From: Ascidia mentula | Lineage: Eukaryota > Chordata > Ascidiacea > Phlebobranchia > Ascidiidae | DNA: 64,000 nt | Assembly: GCA_947561715.1 (NCBI GenBank) | Contig: OX387199.1 | Location: forward strand, 21,085,001-21,149,000 | Reading direction: 5' to 3' | Shown: piece by piece, positions 1 to 16,365 of the stretch | How positions within the stretch are numbered: position 1 is the first letter of the stretch | Layout: each line of letters starts with the position of its first letter | Notes under the pieces: generated by a model | Databases searched by the model: none | Told to the model about the DNA's origin: nothing | What the model saw: the letters and a program-made list of their open reading frames with translations, nothing else | Program-made: the position numbers and the translations under genes

Positions 1-364
1 AATGTTTTCTTCAACGTAACTTTTATATATATTTTTTACAGCTCAGGGATTTGAACCCAGGTTTCCAAGACACGTTTTTTTTTCTTTTTATAAAGGTCGC
101 GCGTTTGACCGATCTTGTTCTGTTGGTAGGGTCAAATGATTTCTGAAAGATGTTACCGTCACTTAACAATTCGCAACGGAGAACGGGGTTTTAATTAACG
201 TTGCGTGTACTTTAGAAATATACAAAAGATGCGTCCACGTAAACGCACAGCGAAAATGCAAAGAAAAAGCTAAATTATTATGTGTGAATATGAAAATTAA
301 AACAACTATCTCCCAAAGTTTGTCGGTGATCGTGAAGTCTTTTTCTTTGTTTCTCTTATTCTCG
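1..364. other. 3' flank of LCCL/fibrinogen gene, no gene seen
   Basis: This is the region downstream of the minus-strand stop at 365-367. No exon is supported. Around 46-58 there is a tRNA T-arm/B-box-like string on the minus strand (GGGTTCAAATCCC) followed by an A-rich stretch. It resembles the tRNA-derived insertion at 51.66 kb, but no target duplication is evident, so it may be an old fragment. Confidence 0.4.
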
Positions 365-3925
<3,561 letters not shown>

Positions 3926-3931
3926 CGCAGG

Positions 3932-5240
3932 GAAGTGTTACCCAACACTTTGCAGGACGAAGAAATTGATGTTGTGTCACAGGATTAAATATTATCCTCC
4001 TACGTTTTTAATTACTTTTTAAAATCTGTCGTTTAAACAGTGTCTGTATGCCAAATATTTTGACACACTGAGCTGGTCTCGAAAAACACGCAACGTAAAA
4101 CAAGTACAATACGTATGAACAATTCACAGAACATTGGCATCATTTTTTTTTGTTTTGGAGAAAAGGCAGTCACTTACATTAGTGATGGACTGGACGGTAG
4201 ATTTCGAAACTACAACTTGAAACTTAATTTTTAGAAAACAACAACACGTTCACCAAGTTATAACGAGTATAGCTTTTCTGGACGTAGAACGCGTCTTTTC
4301 CACCCTTTCTAGACTTGATTTTAGAACAATCGATCTCACTGAATCTACCATGTTTAATCGCTGTTTACTAGACGGGTATTCCAATCACCCAGCAACGATT
4401 TTCAAAAAGTATTTTGCACGGAGACGCAAAAAAGACTTCGAATGCGATTCAGACTTCCATAGTAGTGTAGAGAACCTTAACTCCATAGTCTTGCGATCGC
4501 TCTTTCCCACAAGAACATGGTCAGCGACATAATCAACCCAGCTAAGGACTGGAAAAATAGTTTAGAACCCGCATTATACGCGCAATCCACTCAAGCGTAA
4601 TATATGGTCGACGAGCTTCGTGAGCGCAACGAAACTAACAGAATAATAGAAAACCCTGAACCCACACACCGTGGTAGTGTATAATCGTCCACCCACTCAC
4701 TCCCGCTTACGCATAAGGCACAGTGTAGTGCACTGTGTTGAAGAAAAATCCAGTTGTTTCGCGTTCTTGCGGACATCGTGCTGTTTGCAGAAACTATAAA
4801 CTATTTTTTGGGAAACAGTAAGTCTATGGGCGTACCAACATGTCATTTGTCTTGTCTTCTTTCTATGACTTTACCTTTATCTCACGAATCTCAAATTAAA
4901 ATGATAAATCAACGCAACATGGGTAATACTGCGCAATGTAGAAGAATCGCATAACCCACAAGCATATGACTTGCTTCCTGTACGTCACACCATGCGATAC
5001 GTTTTTTTTCCATGTAATTAAGAATCGATTTTGCAACACAGCATTGTGACACCTTTCCACAAATTTACTTCCTGTGTAATTCACAATTTTTGATGGATTT
5101 CGGTCAAAACACTATTTGGTAAATATTACTGTCGTGTTCATTGCTCGGTAATGTTTTTCATGTAATTAATGCAGTTATCATGTAAATCTAACTTCAAATA
5201 CATGAGCTTAAATAATGTAAAATACTATTTAATGGCTGCT
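3932..5240. repeat. Duplicated 5'-flank block, copy 1
   Basis: The upstream flank of the LCCL/fibrinogen gene matches 11.8-13.47 kb along its length. Shared landmarks in the same order are the string ttgcaggacgaagaaattga, the string gacgtagaacgcgtctttt, the 'agacgggtattcc' segment, and the 'tgacttgcttcctgta' segment. It probably includes the promoter of the gene starting at 3925. No exon is supported. Confidence 0.8.
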
Positions 5241-5985
5241 CTTTACGGAACTTTGTTTTCCATTCATATTTTTACTGCGTTACCTTATAATGACAATAAA
5301 AAATGATCGGCTTGTTAGGAAAATTTAACACTATACAACATCAGAACAAAGTTATATTGCTACGGGGAAAAAATAAACGCTTTGACTTCCTTTATGCAGA
5401 TATTCTTGTTTGTCTTTTTTACGATTAAGAATGGACGTTTATTGCATTAAGCTATTGCAACACAATTAATTGTCAACAACATACGGTGACGCGACATCGA
5501 GTTTTCTGGTAACGAATATCACAGAATAGAACATAATGACAAAATACAGCGAAAAACTTGCAAAAAGAGCCATCGCGGAGGAAGCAGTTTAGGCTGTAAC
5601 ACTGTCTGGTGCATCTACCACGTCATATTAGAGAACAGTTCCCAGTATTATGGTTCTATTTTTTGTCACGTAATTGCTTTTTCCCGACATCAATATGTCA
5701 CAATTAGCTACGGGCGCTTCCCAGACTCAACTCGTTTAGAACGGACGAACATTCATCATTCATACTAACTGACAATAAGTAGCGTCTCGTCTACCTCAAT
5801 GAGACGTTCGACACCAATCTTTTATAAACCTTTAACACCAAAGTCACTTTTAAATTAGTCTTCCTATTCCCCAAACCCAATTGACTGCAATCTCTCTGAC
5901 TATATATTCCCTCTGGTCAGACGCAGAGAAACTGTCAAAAACATTGTTTTTTAATAGATTGCCCGCTCACATCAGAATGATATTG
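5241..5985. other. Intergenic stretch, nothing recognised
   Basis: AT-rich sequence with only short open frames and no recognised protein similarity. Part of it could be the left end of the adjacent retroelement, but I found no terminal repeat that would prove it. Confidence 0.3.
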
Positions 5986-5989
5986 GCAC

Positions 5990-8110
5990 CCGATTATTGC
6001 TGATCACATAACGTTGAACAGTGATCCAGGTAAGTTTCAGCCAGACAAAGTGGTCAAACAACACGCAGGTGCTTCGGACGCGAGAAACATTATGGCCAAC
6101 ACCCAAATGGTCATAAATGACAATATGGAAAGGCGTCTAAGTGATCGAAGAACTGCAGACCTTGAAAACGATTCAAATCGTTACGTCTGTCACCCTATGG
6201 TTTCTAGCGCCAAGAGGGCAAAATGGCGGGTACTACAGGTCTCGTAATTTCGCAGAGCGCAGCAGTAATTATAGGCACCCTCCTAGCCGAGATTATAACG
6301 CTTGACCACGCCCGAGGACGTGTTATTGCCACAGCAGGTATGGGTCGCATGCAACTACTCCGCCCTGTTCATTCATCGTCAAAAAAACGGGCAAAGTCCT
6401 CTCAATAAGGTAAACAACGTACATTGGGTACGAAACACATTCACGTACTTTCACCATTTTTGATAGAAATCACAAGCTGAATTTCTTTGTAGAAACTGCA
6501 GGGCCACAGACTAATTCCCCGTAATTTAGCGGGTGAATTTTGTCCCAGTTTTCCTGTAAAAATGAAGTGCGCGTTGGGAAACGAATTACAATCATACGGG
6601 GAAGAAAAGTTATCTTTCAACTTTAATGCTGGACATTCCTCGTTTGTGACGTGGATTCTTGTACAACAATTTTTTGAGTAATTTTAAGTTTTTGACTGAT
6701 GTAAACCACAAACGCTTGTTGCGCCGCGTAAAGGCGATGGGTAAAACTACTCAATCGCTGTACGGATAATAGTCCTGTCAAACAGACAGACCAGGTCATG
6801 TTCAGTCGTGGAAATGTTATTATCGTAGAAAACACAGCACACGATACCAGTTTAGATATTGATCGATATCGAAACATTTTGACGCAGTTTTTCGCTATCA
6901 CGCAACAGATTTCAGGTGATCGACTCACAAAACAAAACGTGATGCACAGAATAGAGACATCCGGGCGACCTGTGTCGTGTCGTAAGAAGGTTGTCGCCGA
7001 AGACGCTACATGTCGCCAGAGAGCATTTCGCTAAACCAGAAAAACAAGGTATTGTTCTCCCTTCTTGTAGTCCTTGGACTTTTCCCTTGCATGTTGTCCC
7101 GAAAAACGATAGAACCCTTCGTTTGTGGGAGATTATAGACAGCTAGACTTAAAACTGTTTCCAAAAACGATTCGTATCCATTGCCTTACTCGGGCGATTT
7201 TTCCACACAATTCGCGTGGAAAAACCGTGTTTAGTTCCGTGGATTTGCTCTCAGCATATTATCAAATTCCTGTTCGTCCCGATTCCAACCCTAAAACTGC
7301 GGTAACTACGCCTTTTGGAAGCTTTGAGTTTTACCGACTATCTTTTGGCCTAACATGCGCTGGCCAGTCGTTCCAAAAGTACGTCAACCATGTACCAAGT
7401 AGTTACGAGGAATTTTGTTTTGCTAATATTGATGACTTGTTAGTTGCAAGTGTAGATGCAGAAGAACATGAGCGACATCTCAGACACTTATTTAAGAGAT
7501 TATCGGTTTATGAAAACGCATCTTGGCAAAAGTGAGTTGGACTTCCTTGGTCAGGTTTAAAGCCTCTTAAAGATAGGGTAGATATTGTTGGCAACTTTTT
7601 GGGATTTTTTACTTTTGCAGGCGATTTATACCTCATGCGTCAGACACCCTACGTCATCTGAATGTAATCTTAGGTAACGAATCAAAGAATAGCAAAAAGA
7701 TGTTAGAATGGAAGCCTGAGGCTGAGGATATTAAAAATAAGTTCAGTGACCAGGTCTTTCTTAGGTAACGAATCTAAGAATAGAAAAGTATGTTAGAATG
7801 AATACCCGAGGCAGCCAAGGCATCTGGGGATATTAAAAAGAAATTTGGTGACCAGGTCCTTCTTCATTATCCACAGATCAATGGCAAGTTCTCGTAGGTT
7901 TGAATTTTAATGTTGTCTCAGATCATTTACCTTTAGTTGAGGCTTTCCGCTCAATGAAGAGCTATTTCATCACGAGGCAAAACCGTCACATGGATTATAT
8001 TGCCCAGTATACAAGCTATGTTGAATTCCCGAGTGGTTTTCAAATGTAGGTCTTTCCCGAATCGATGTAAATGCAATTTCCCCCAGCTGACAGCATATTT
8101 TCGTTGAATG
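5990..8110 (+). mobile_element. Ty3/gypsy-type LTR retroelement, broken fossil
   Basis: The parts recognised in order are a gag-like segment near 6.0-6.25 kb, a pre-RT linker near 6.8-7.1 kb, a reverse-transcriptase core at about 7.15-7.53 kb (FSSVDLLSAYYQIPV, TPFGSFEFYRLSFGL, ANIDDLLVAS in the place of the YxDD box), and an RNase H-like segment near 7.9-8.05 kb (SDHLPLVEAF, then RHMDYIAQYTS). Flanking LTRs were not identified, so the limits are approximate. The copy is clearly inactive, with several breaks, and looks old. Confidence 0.85.
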
Positions 8111-8559
8111 ATTTAGCTCAGTATCAGCAAGCTAGAGACTTTCAAAAAAAATTTGCACGACTTATATGGTTCTTTGGAGCTAACATAAAGATATGCGGAT
8201 GAATTATGAATCACTTATATATTAACTTAAATCCGTAGGTTACGCCTCAAAAATAATTACTTATCTTTTGCAAAGCGAAAATGCTTCAATAATTACACAT
8301 TGACGCGTTAAATAAACCCGCAACGGTTTGTCTTTTTGCTCACCTGTCGTGTTTTTGTAAAGGTTATGCATGGTGTTACAAATCATAAATACTTTGACTT
8401 ACCACGAAAATATCCTGTCCTGGTAAAGCTTTATTATTACGTGAATAAGCTCGAATAGGTCGAAACACTGGCCATCTGTCTGCAGCTCAAATATACAATC
8501 AAAATCCGTTTGTTGCACTTGTTCACTTGTTGTGCTTCTGTACAGTACAAAACTAGCAA

Positions 8560-9760
8560 AGCAGCTTCACACTGATTTTCATTCCAACACATAAGACCCC
8601 CACCATCATAGCGACGTTTCTCGACATTTCGGTTGTTATGCAGCAGCCTTCATCAGGAGGTATGAAATGTAAATCAAGCAATGTGGACAATGTTGTGGCA
8701 CATAAACAAAGAAAAAATGATTTGATCAGCTGTATCTCAGAAACCTGTGGCCGTTTTAAGCTACTTTTTTCGCCACAAATTTCTAAAATTAGATGATTTC
8801 AAATTTTCATCCCACATGCACTTGCAGTGTAAAAGACTGTTTGTTTAAAATCTCTATCAAAAGTTGTGCATTAAGTTATACGACTATATTGCCTCATGAA
8901 GGTAAATCGTAAGTTGGTTTTTGTCTAACAGAATTTATCACAGATAAAACGTCCCAGCGCCACCACATGGCAATATTTACAAAAAGATTGTGTTTTAGGA
9001 GCAAAATCTGAAGCAGAAACTTGAAACTGAAGTACAAACTTCCATTGATATTTACAGAAGCATAATGGATGAGGTGGGTGAATGACGATTTTCAAAAGTA
9101 TTTTAAACGGGGAGGCAAAGAATTTCGAATGATGTCGCAAGAGGAAGAACTACTCGTACTTTGTTGCCACATTTAGCGACCGATGACGCAAGATACCTGC
9201 CATTTCTCCTTACTGTCACTAATTCATTTGCAATTCATCTAGTTAAATAGCGTCATATAAGAAGGTGGCACTGCAGTGATGTATTTTTAGCATTGCGCCA
9301 ATGTATCACAACATTATGTATTTCGTTTTTCGCCGCATTCAACTTCTTGTTCACTGCCTTCACATAGATTTTAGTGATAAGAAATGTTAGTTTCTGTTGT
9401 AACATGTGCTTTTCCTCTGATTAAGACTCCCAGAGGCAAACACGAAGTAACTCTTTTACGGAGTTGCGCCTTTCTTTAATGCATATACAGTGCATAATTT
9501 GCGTCCTACGCAATCATAAAATTAACAGAATGCACTTTAATATTAACTAGCTCAGAACCAAAAGAGGTACAACAGCCACGACATTATTCTCTGCTTCAAT
9601 ATGACGGGGATCGTGTGCTTCCTCGTTCAAGGACTCAGTGACATAACTTGAAGTTGATTTGGTAGTGTTGTCATATCTTTAACCTCAACTTTGTGGTGAC
9701 TATATCTGACGTTTTTAACACTTCTTAACAAAATTTATTGCGAAAAATGCCTCAGTGGTT
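8560..9760. repeat. Patch of dispersed repeats (retroelement tail plus foldback-element pieces)
   Basis: At 8610-8660 the string atttcggttgttatgcagca closely matches 33.68-33.71 kb. At 8720-8840 there is a copy of the element arm carrying 'gatcagctgt.tctcagaaacc' and ending in a gcac/tgcaa motif, also seen at 29.54-29.68 and 30.61-30.74 kb. At 9540-9620 and 9690-9760 pieces match the interior of the same element near 30.48 and 31.0 kb. The patch is fragmented and no coding capacity is seen. Confidence 0.55.
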
Positions 9761-10584
9761 GATTGCAAAAATGAACTTGAACAATAACTGATAAAATACC
9801 GCATTGTTGAACCAGGTTATGAACTTTGCAAATGTCGAAATTTAATTACTTATCTTCTGCCGGGAGATGACTACATCTAGTCTGTGTCAGCAATTTGGTA
9901 ACACAGACTCTGTTGAGAAATCGCCATTTCTGTGCTTGTACCGTAACAGACAATTTGCACAATGCGTGAACAAACATTGCATTAGGTCAGAAACACGAGT
10001 TGTAGTGTTTTTTCTATGTTCTTTTAGGAAGACCTCTTCAGAACACGATCCTAATTATCACACTGAGAGCAAGAGCGTATACTTTAACCTTCTCTAACCT
10101 AAATATTTTACACAACTCCAATACCAAAGCAAATCTGTTAAATTCTAACCATAATAAATCCAACACAAAAGGATTTTTTCAGAAACCATTGATTCTTTAA
10201 AAAAAATGAAAATCTTTAACACAAAGCTCTACACTGCAGTTAAACAAAGCACAAGTGCTGATGATAGATGAACTGTTGTCTTGTTTTAATGACTAGTTTG
10301 TGCTGTGCTCGGTTGTGACCCAACGTACCTTCTTCCTCGCCCCAAATCAATTACTGATGAAAAGAGTGATTGACAATTAAACTGACGTTGCCGTTACGTT
10401 AAAATTAAGATTTCAGTGAGAATTTAGAAATAAAATAGCGCACTGAAGCTAATCGTCAATCACACTTTGTGAGTTATTTGGATACTTAACAAGTCGGTCT
10501 GATTTCTGTTGTCTAAATGACATATTGATATTTCTTCCATCCAAAACGTTTTAGCACTTTAACGCAATACGCATTCTGTGTGCA

Positions 10585-10990
10585 GCCACCTTTAAGTCAT
10601 GTTTGCCGTCGGTGAAAAAGGGAACTAATATTGTGATGCCGTAGATCGTAAACGCTGTAATTGAGGCGTGAAGGTATTTGGTGGAGGCGTTCTGGGCTAT
10701 ATGGGCCGTTGGAAATTGCTGAAACTAAATCTAAATGCGTTTTGCTCTGAAACCCCTGCTTGTCGTTTAAAGCACACAAAGTAACTTGCGACATAATTAT
10801 GCACTTCTTACGTTTTGACATTTCTTGATTTGAATGAAGTTTGTAAGTTTTTAATCCTGGTAAAGTGTCGATAAAATATGAGTTTTTGTTATCCCGACAT
10901 GAACAACCCAATTATGGCCAGTCTTCAGCAACCCTCGATTAGTGGCCAGATACAGTACACAATTAAACTTTACAGGGTCCGAAAGCGAGA
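10585..10990. repeat. Dispersed repeat family member ('gccgtcggtgaaaaaggga')
   Basis: This stretch shares gccgtcggtgaaaaagggaa, then 'gaggcgtgaaggtatttggtggaggc' in pieces, with 38.33-38.72, 39.35-39.54, 50.50-50.58 and 51.03-51.24 kb. It is non-coding in all copies. The family type is unknown; no clear terminal inverted repeat or A-tail was found. Confidence 0.7.
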
Positions 10991-11582
10991 GGCTGGGCTA
11001 ACCCCGAGAGAAGCCAACTTCTTGCATCCGTACAACAACGCCTAGCCTGATTTTTATTTTCATATATGATTATTTATTTAGGTAATCTCGTCGTTTTGGA
11101 ACTAACTAATTGCCACGATATTGCATTATATTATCAGAAAATGGTATAGTGAAACAATTTAACAACATTATAGACAAAAATGATGCATACAACCACACTC
11201 GGTTCAATATTGTTAATATAAGCCATGCGTTATGTTGTTAAACGCTAATTTAGTTATGTAATCTCATGGTCATTAGTGATAACAAACACAATGTGTAAAT
11301 AAATCATATGAGCAAGATAAACACAGTCAATTAATGTTGCCTATTTCTCATTAAAAAAATATACGTGCCACACCTAACTGTCAAAAGGACCTCGCATATC
11401 GTAAATAATGTGGGCAAACCAATTTACTAACTTTCAGTTATGTCAACTACAACAAGTATATATGTCAGAAGAGCAGTACATTTTAAATTGCAATATGCCC
11501 GGCAGCAACAGGAGTTTCGTAAATTAAAATAGCGTGTTTCGAAAGGGTCGACAAACAAGTGTACATTAAATTATTAAAATAC

Positions 11583-11669
11583 TTTATCAATCGTATCTAA
11601 CGATTGTTGGCCTACAAGAGCAAATGCAAAGAGCGTGGGCACAAATCCAACAATAATCTTCTTTGTCAT
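11583..11669 (-). pseudogene. Relic first exon of an LCCL/fibrinogen paralogue (signal peptide only)
   Basis: The minus strand from 11669 reads MTKKIIVGFVPTLFAFALVGQ, close to the signal-peptide exon at 3925-3853 (MTKKVIAAFLLTFFARGLAGQ). The position where the functional exon has its GT splice donor reads GA here. None of the later LCCL, EGF or fibrinogen exons is visible between about 8.1 and 11.5 kb. The matching 5' flank follows at 11.8-13.5 kb. This is a partial duplicate that kept the exon but probably lost function. Confidence 0.75.
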
Positions 11670-11814
11670 CTTCCAATAAATTATTTAATTAATATCTATA
11701 TTAACGCTATTAAGGAAAAACATAACAAAATAAATAGTCGTAGCTGTACTTATTTGTTTAGTGTTCACCTCAATCCCAATGAATATCACATTGCTTTGGC
11801 ATTACCAAGTGTTG

Positions 11815-13475
11815 GTGCCCATACTTTGCAGGACGAAGAAATTGACGTTGTGTCACAGGATTGGGATCTTGCTACGTTCTCAATTCTTTTTTGAAAGTTT
11901 AAACAGTGTGTGTATGCCAAATAAATGGCACAGTCACGAAAAAACGCAGCGTAAACAGATACAACACACATAAACAATTCACAGAATATTGACATCATTT
12001 TTATATATTTTGAAGAAAAGACAATCACATGCATAAGTGATGGACTGAACAGTACATTTTAAAGAACAACTTGAAACTTTCTAAAAAAAACAACACGTCC
12101 ACCAAGGTATAACGGTTATACCTGTGGACGTAGAACGCGTCTTTTGCCACCCTTTATAGACTTGATTTTAAGACAATCGTTCACAATAAAACTACCATCG
12201 ACGTTTTCTAGACGGGTATTCCCATCCAACCAACAGTTTTCCAAAGTATTTTGCACTTCTTCTTATGTGATTCAGACTTTCATGGTAGTCTAGAGAAGCT
12301 TAAGTCCAAAATCTTGCGATCACGCTTCCGCAAGAAGCGACTTGATCAACGTTTAGACCTCGCATAATGCGCAATCCACACAAGCGTAGGGCGACGAGTT
12401 TCGTGAGCGCAAGCAAACTAACAGAATAATAAAAAACCCTGAATCCACACACCACAAGAGTGAATAATCGTCCACCCACTTTCGCTCGCTTACTCGCAAA
12501 GCACGGTGTAATGCACTGTGTGGAGAGAAAATCAGCTTATTCACGTCCTTGCGGACATCGTGCTGTTTGCAAAAACTATGGGAATCACAAGTCATACCAA
12601 CATTTTATACTTCTTGTCTTCTTTCTATGACGTGACGTTTACGTCACGGATCTTAATTTAAAATTACCGAATCATTCGTGAAAACTCGAGTCGAAATCAC
12701 AATCCAATTCTAAGGAAAAACTTTACCCAATCATTGAATTTACAACAAGCGACAAAAAATCCGGTTATGACGTTTCTTATCTAGTGGTAAATTGCACCTG
12801 TCGAAGGTTTGTCCTGCGTAAGATCCTTCGCTGAAATGCGACCAAAACCCACCTTTTCCTCCATGAGTCTAAAAAATGGCAACGCCCATAGGCGTGAGCG
12901 GTAGTTTACGTTATCAGTAATTACATGTCCTATAACTTCAAGCAACAAAAAAATGCTCAACTAATTCACTGATTACTGTAATTAATCACAATCACTAGTG
13001 CTTAACATACAAATGCTCAACAAATCACATAATAAATCACAATCACAAAACATTGTTAATAGTCCGTGCAACTATTACTGTTACAACGCATAGTTAGTAA
13101 ATTAATAGACGTCGAAGATTAAAAATGGTGGGTAGTGTTGCGTTCTCCATGTGGAAGAATCACAACACCCACAAACATGTGACTTGCTTCCTGTACGACA
13201 CACAATTCGAAGCGATTTACTCCATGCAATAAACAACCGTATTTGCAACACAATAATGTCATATCCGTCCACAAGTTCCAACCCCATGTAATTTGCTGCA
13301 AAAAATATTATTGGATTTGGATCTAAACACTAAAATATTAATTGGTAAACATCAGTGTCGCGTTAATTGCTCGCTGATGTTTTTGATGTAACCTATTTAT
13401 TATGGAAATGTAACGCAAAACAAATTAATTTAAATAATATACACTTTACTAGGCGCCCTTTACATAGCTTTTCTA
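11815..13475. repeat. Duplicated 5'-flank block, copy 2
   Basis: Collinear with 3.93-5.24 kb; see that entry for shared landmarks. It is somewhat longer, so indels separate the copies. The last 370 bases (13.1-13.47 kb) occur a third time at 13.57-13.96 kb. Confidence 0.8.
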
Positions 13476-13564
13476 TTTAAATTTTTAACTGCGGTATATT
13501 TTCAGTTATACTGTTTTAATTTTACACCAAACATTTATGGTTTGTTTGCAATAACCCTATTGTT

Positions 13565-13965
13565 GGTGATAAGTACAAGACGTCGAAGAATAAAAATCGT
13601 GGGTAGTGTTGCGTTCTCCATGTGGAAGAATCAAACCACTCACATTCATGTGGCTTGCTTCCTGTAGGTCACACCATGCGAACCGATTTACTCCATGCAA
13701 TAAGCAACAGTGTTTGCTACACAGTATTGACAACTGTCTTCGAGACTACTAAGTATTCAATTTGCTTAAGTATTCAATTTGCTTGTTATAATTAAATTTA
13801 CAAGTTTTTTTATTGGATTTGGGTCAAAACACCTGAATTTTATTTGGTAAATATCAGTGTCGTGTTCATTTCACGGTAATGTTTTTGATGTAATTAATGT
13901 ACTTATCATGGAAATCCAACACCAAATACATGAGCTTTAATAATATACAATTTATTGTGTAAATC
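13565..13965. repeat. Third copy of the distal part of the flank block
   Basis: Shares 'gacgtcgaaga.taaaaat.gtgggtagtgttgcgttctcc' (in pieces) and 'tggtaaa.atcagtgtcg.gtt' with 13.11-13.40 kb, and the second motif with 5.12 kb. It is a local tandem duplication of about 450 bp. Confidence 0.75.
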
Positions 13966-14735
13966 GTCTTTCTCCATGCAAATAATATTCGACAGACCGC
14001 AACCAAAAGAAGGTGGCAGAATATATTTCCCTCTGCCGATAGTTTTTATTCCATGAGTTGATTGCATGGAATGTTTCCGACATCATAACATCATACTTAC
14101 AAGTAAACGATCATCAAGCAACACGATAAGTTTATGTATGCCGTACCCTATGGTACCCATCGTTAAATTACCTGATTTCATCCCCATTATGTTTCAACTT
14201 CATCATATTTCATCTCATACGATGCACGCCACAAAAGCACCAAAATTTTTTCTCTAATTCGAAAGAAAGCAAAATAAAGTGGGGAAGTCACTGGAAGCAA
14301 GGGGAATCATTTTAATGTCCAAAATGATTCTACCCAAGTTGATATCAAGCGTTCCAACACTCACAAATAATAAGAGTGTCCATGTGTTGGATGACGTGTG
14401 ACGTGGACGACGAGTCCGACCAACTCATCACGTGACTCATACTATGGTACATAAAATGATGACACATAAAATGCAACCGAAAAGCATTACTAACAAGGAA
14501 ACAACAAAACAAAGTGCGTACACGAACTAAATTTCACGTATTTTTATTCTTTAGTTTCGACAGCACAGATCTGGTGTCAAATATGTTACTTTGATATATC
14601 AACTTTGTGTTCGAATTACTTTGCCATCTCACACTAAATTGGATTCTGCACGCAGAAGGGGCCGTGAAGTCAAAAACAAGAGTAGTTTACGAAAATTAAT
14701 GTGAATGCAAATTTTATTTACAGAGCGGTTTCTGC
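13966..14735. other. Intergenic and 3' flank of the receptor locus
   Basis: No gene is supported. A 63-residue plus-strand open frame at 14066-14257 has no recognisable family features. The stretch next to 14735 is the putative 3' untranslated region of the minus-strand receptor. Confidence 0.3.
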
Positions 14736-16255
14736 TTAAACCACATGTAAATTTTCTCGGTTAGTAACCACAACCACATTTTCCTGTGGCTCTTCCTGTG
14801 GTGGAAGCCTTAAAACGGCCTTTAAGCCATCCCAGACTTTATCATAAAGCAGCTTCGGGGCGTTGGAGTAGATGAGGGGATTTAGAGAGCTGTTGATGGG
14901 GAGCAGGATAATTGCTGACACAGCGTATATCACTGGTGGCATAGGGACTCCACTGAAGTTTACAAATGCCATAATGGAAATTGGAACCCAGCAGAGAAAA
15001 TCGGTAATTATCAGTCGGAGGATTTTCTTTTGCATATCTGCCCAAACAAACCACATTAATGGTACAATATATCTGCAAATACGAGTGTTCGTACTTTTGT
15101 TTTGTGTTTCCGCCCTTTCATTTCTAGGTGTCTTGTTCACTTGCCTGGCACTGGCAGTTGACTTCTTGTATATCCAAAAATACGTTATTGCCACGAACAT
15201 AAAGGCCAGGAAGCTAAGAGTAATGATGGCGATTGAATATCCCCATGCCTTATCCTTGGTTGTTACATACAGTTTGCTGATGCAAACACTGCTGCTGCTG
15301 TAATATCTACATACAAACAATTTTGTGGCGATAAAATTGAAGATTTCTCGCGAATAAAAACGAACCCCAAATATCCAGAAATATCAAATAGCTCTGTGTA
15401 ATTGTAATCCTCAAGAATATCCATAAAATCCATCCAGGAATTAGCATCATTCACTCGCATGAGGGCAGTGTTGAGTTCTTGGGAATCGTTGCTTGTGAAG
15501 TTGTGTTGGAAAGTTACAAATCGCTCCATGAAGTTATTCATACCTGTATACGCAACGCTATAGAGTGATTCGAAACTGGTATCACCACCAACGACAATTT
15601 CTTACTAGAAAAGTCGACTGCTACATTGTCGAAAAATGGATTCTCATTCATCCAAGCTTTGGTTTCAAACAAATGTTGAAGTTGAGTTGTGAGTGGAATA
15701 AAAGCAATTGTAAACGAGAATGCCCAGGAGAGGATAATGGAAATGATGACAGTTTTCAATTCCGGTTTCAAGGATGCATCGAATGGCTGAAACACAAGAA
15801 AACATTGATATTTATTGCATTCCCATCCGACTTAAAATTGTCCCCTCTTCTCTACCCAGCTGTTACAAAATTGAGCAAAACTGCGTAATTTCAACTATTG
15901 TGGGGTTTGCTAAGCTTTTAGTTTAACATGTGAGGCTGAGAATCTAGCTATAGTTGTGGCAGTAATAAAAGATTTCCGGAGAGAAAGTTGTCATAAAATT
16001 TTTGGGAGGCCCGGCACCGGTTTAACGAAGTTGGCAATGGCTTACTTAACCAAATACAACTGTTTCACTTACATTTTTCACAGCATAAAGTCGGAATATG
16101 GTCAACAGAACCATAGTAAACACCGATGTTTCGCTTGAAAGCAAAACCAATACCCCCATTGCGGTGCAACTTCCGCTTGATCTCCGGATAAGGTCATTGG
16201 CAGACAAATTTCCGGAGTATCTGACATCAGCGGCGCCCAGCATTATTTGGCATAA
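14736..16255 (-). pseudogene. Seven-transmembrane part (TM3-TM7) of an LDLa-type GPCR, TM1-TM2 not found
   Basis: Exon ~16255-16073 holds the TM3 region (GAADVRYSG, GVLVLLSSETSVFTMVLL, FRLYAV). Exon 15786-15544 holds TM4 (KTVIISIILSWAFSFTIAFI). A following segment to about 15362 forms a long extracellular loop 2. A 58-bp intron (about 15361-15304) leads to the last exon with TM5 (GYSIAIITLSFLAFMFVAIT), TM6 (DFLCWVPISIMAFVNF) and TM7 with NSSLNPLIYS, stop at 14736. The TM6/TM7 sequence resembles the relaxin-receptor/GRL101 branch of leucine-rich-repeat and LDLa receptors. The stretch before GAADVRYSG has no splice acceptor and an in-frame stop, and only about 110 bases separate it from the last ectodomain exon. 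The exon for TM1-TM2 therefore seems to be missing. A frame change at about 15541-15544 needs a very short intron or is a frameshift. Confidence 0.7.
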
Positions 16256-16365
16256 AAATCAGGTTTCGAAATGATTGTTTGATATTTAATTAGCTGGCAG
16301 ACTTACAAAAATCTTTTAGAAAAAAATCTTTACAAAAAACACTTAATTTGTTAACATGTGTTTAC

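Noticed and set aside
40-75. A tRNA gene on the minus strand
   Set aside because: Only a T-arm/B-box-like string is present; no D-arm, anticodon arm or closing acceptor stem can be formed nearby.
14872-15303. 143-residue plus-strand open frame
   Set aside because: It is antisense to the TM5-TM7 exon of the GPCR, whose minus-strand motifs are unambiguous.
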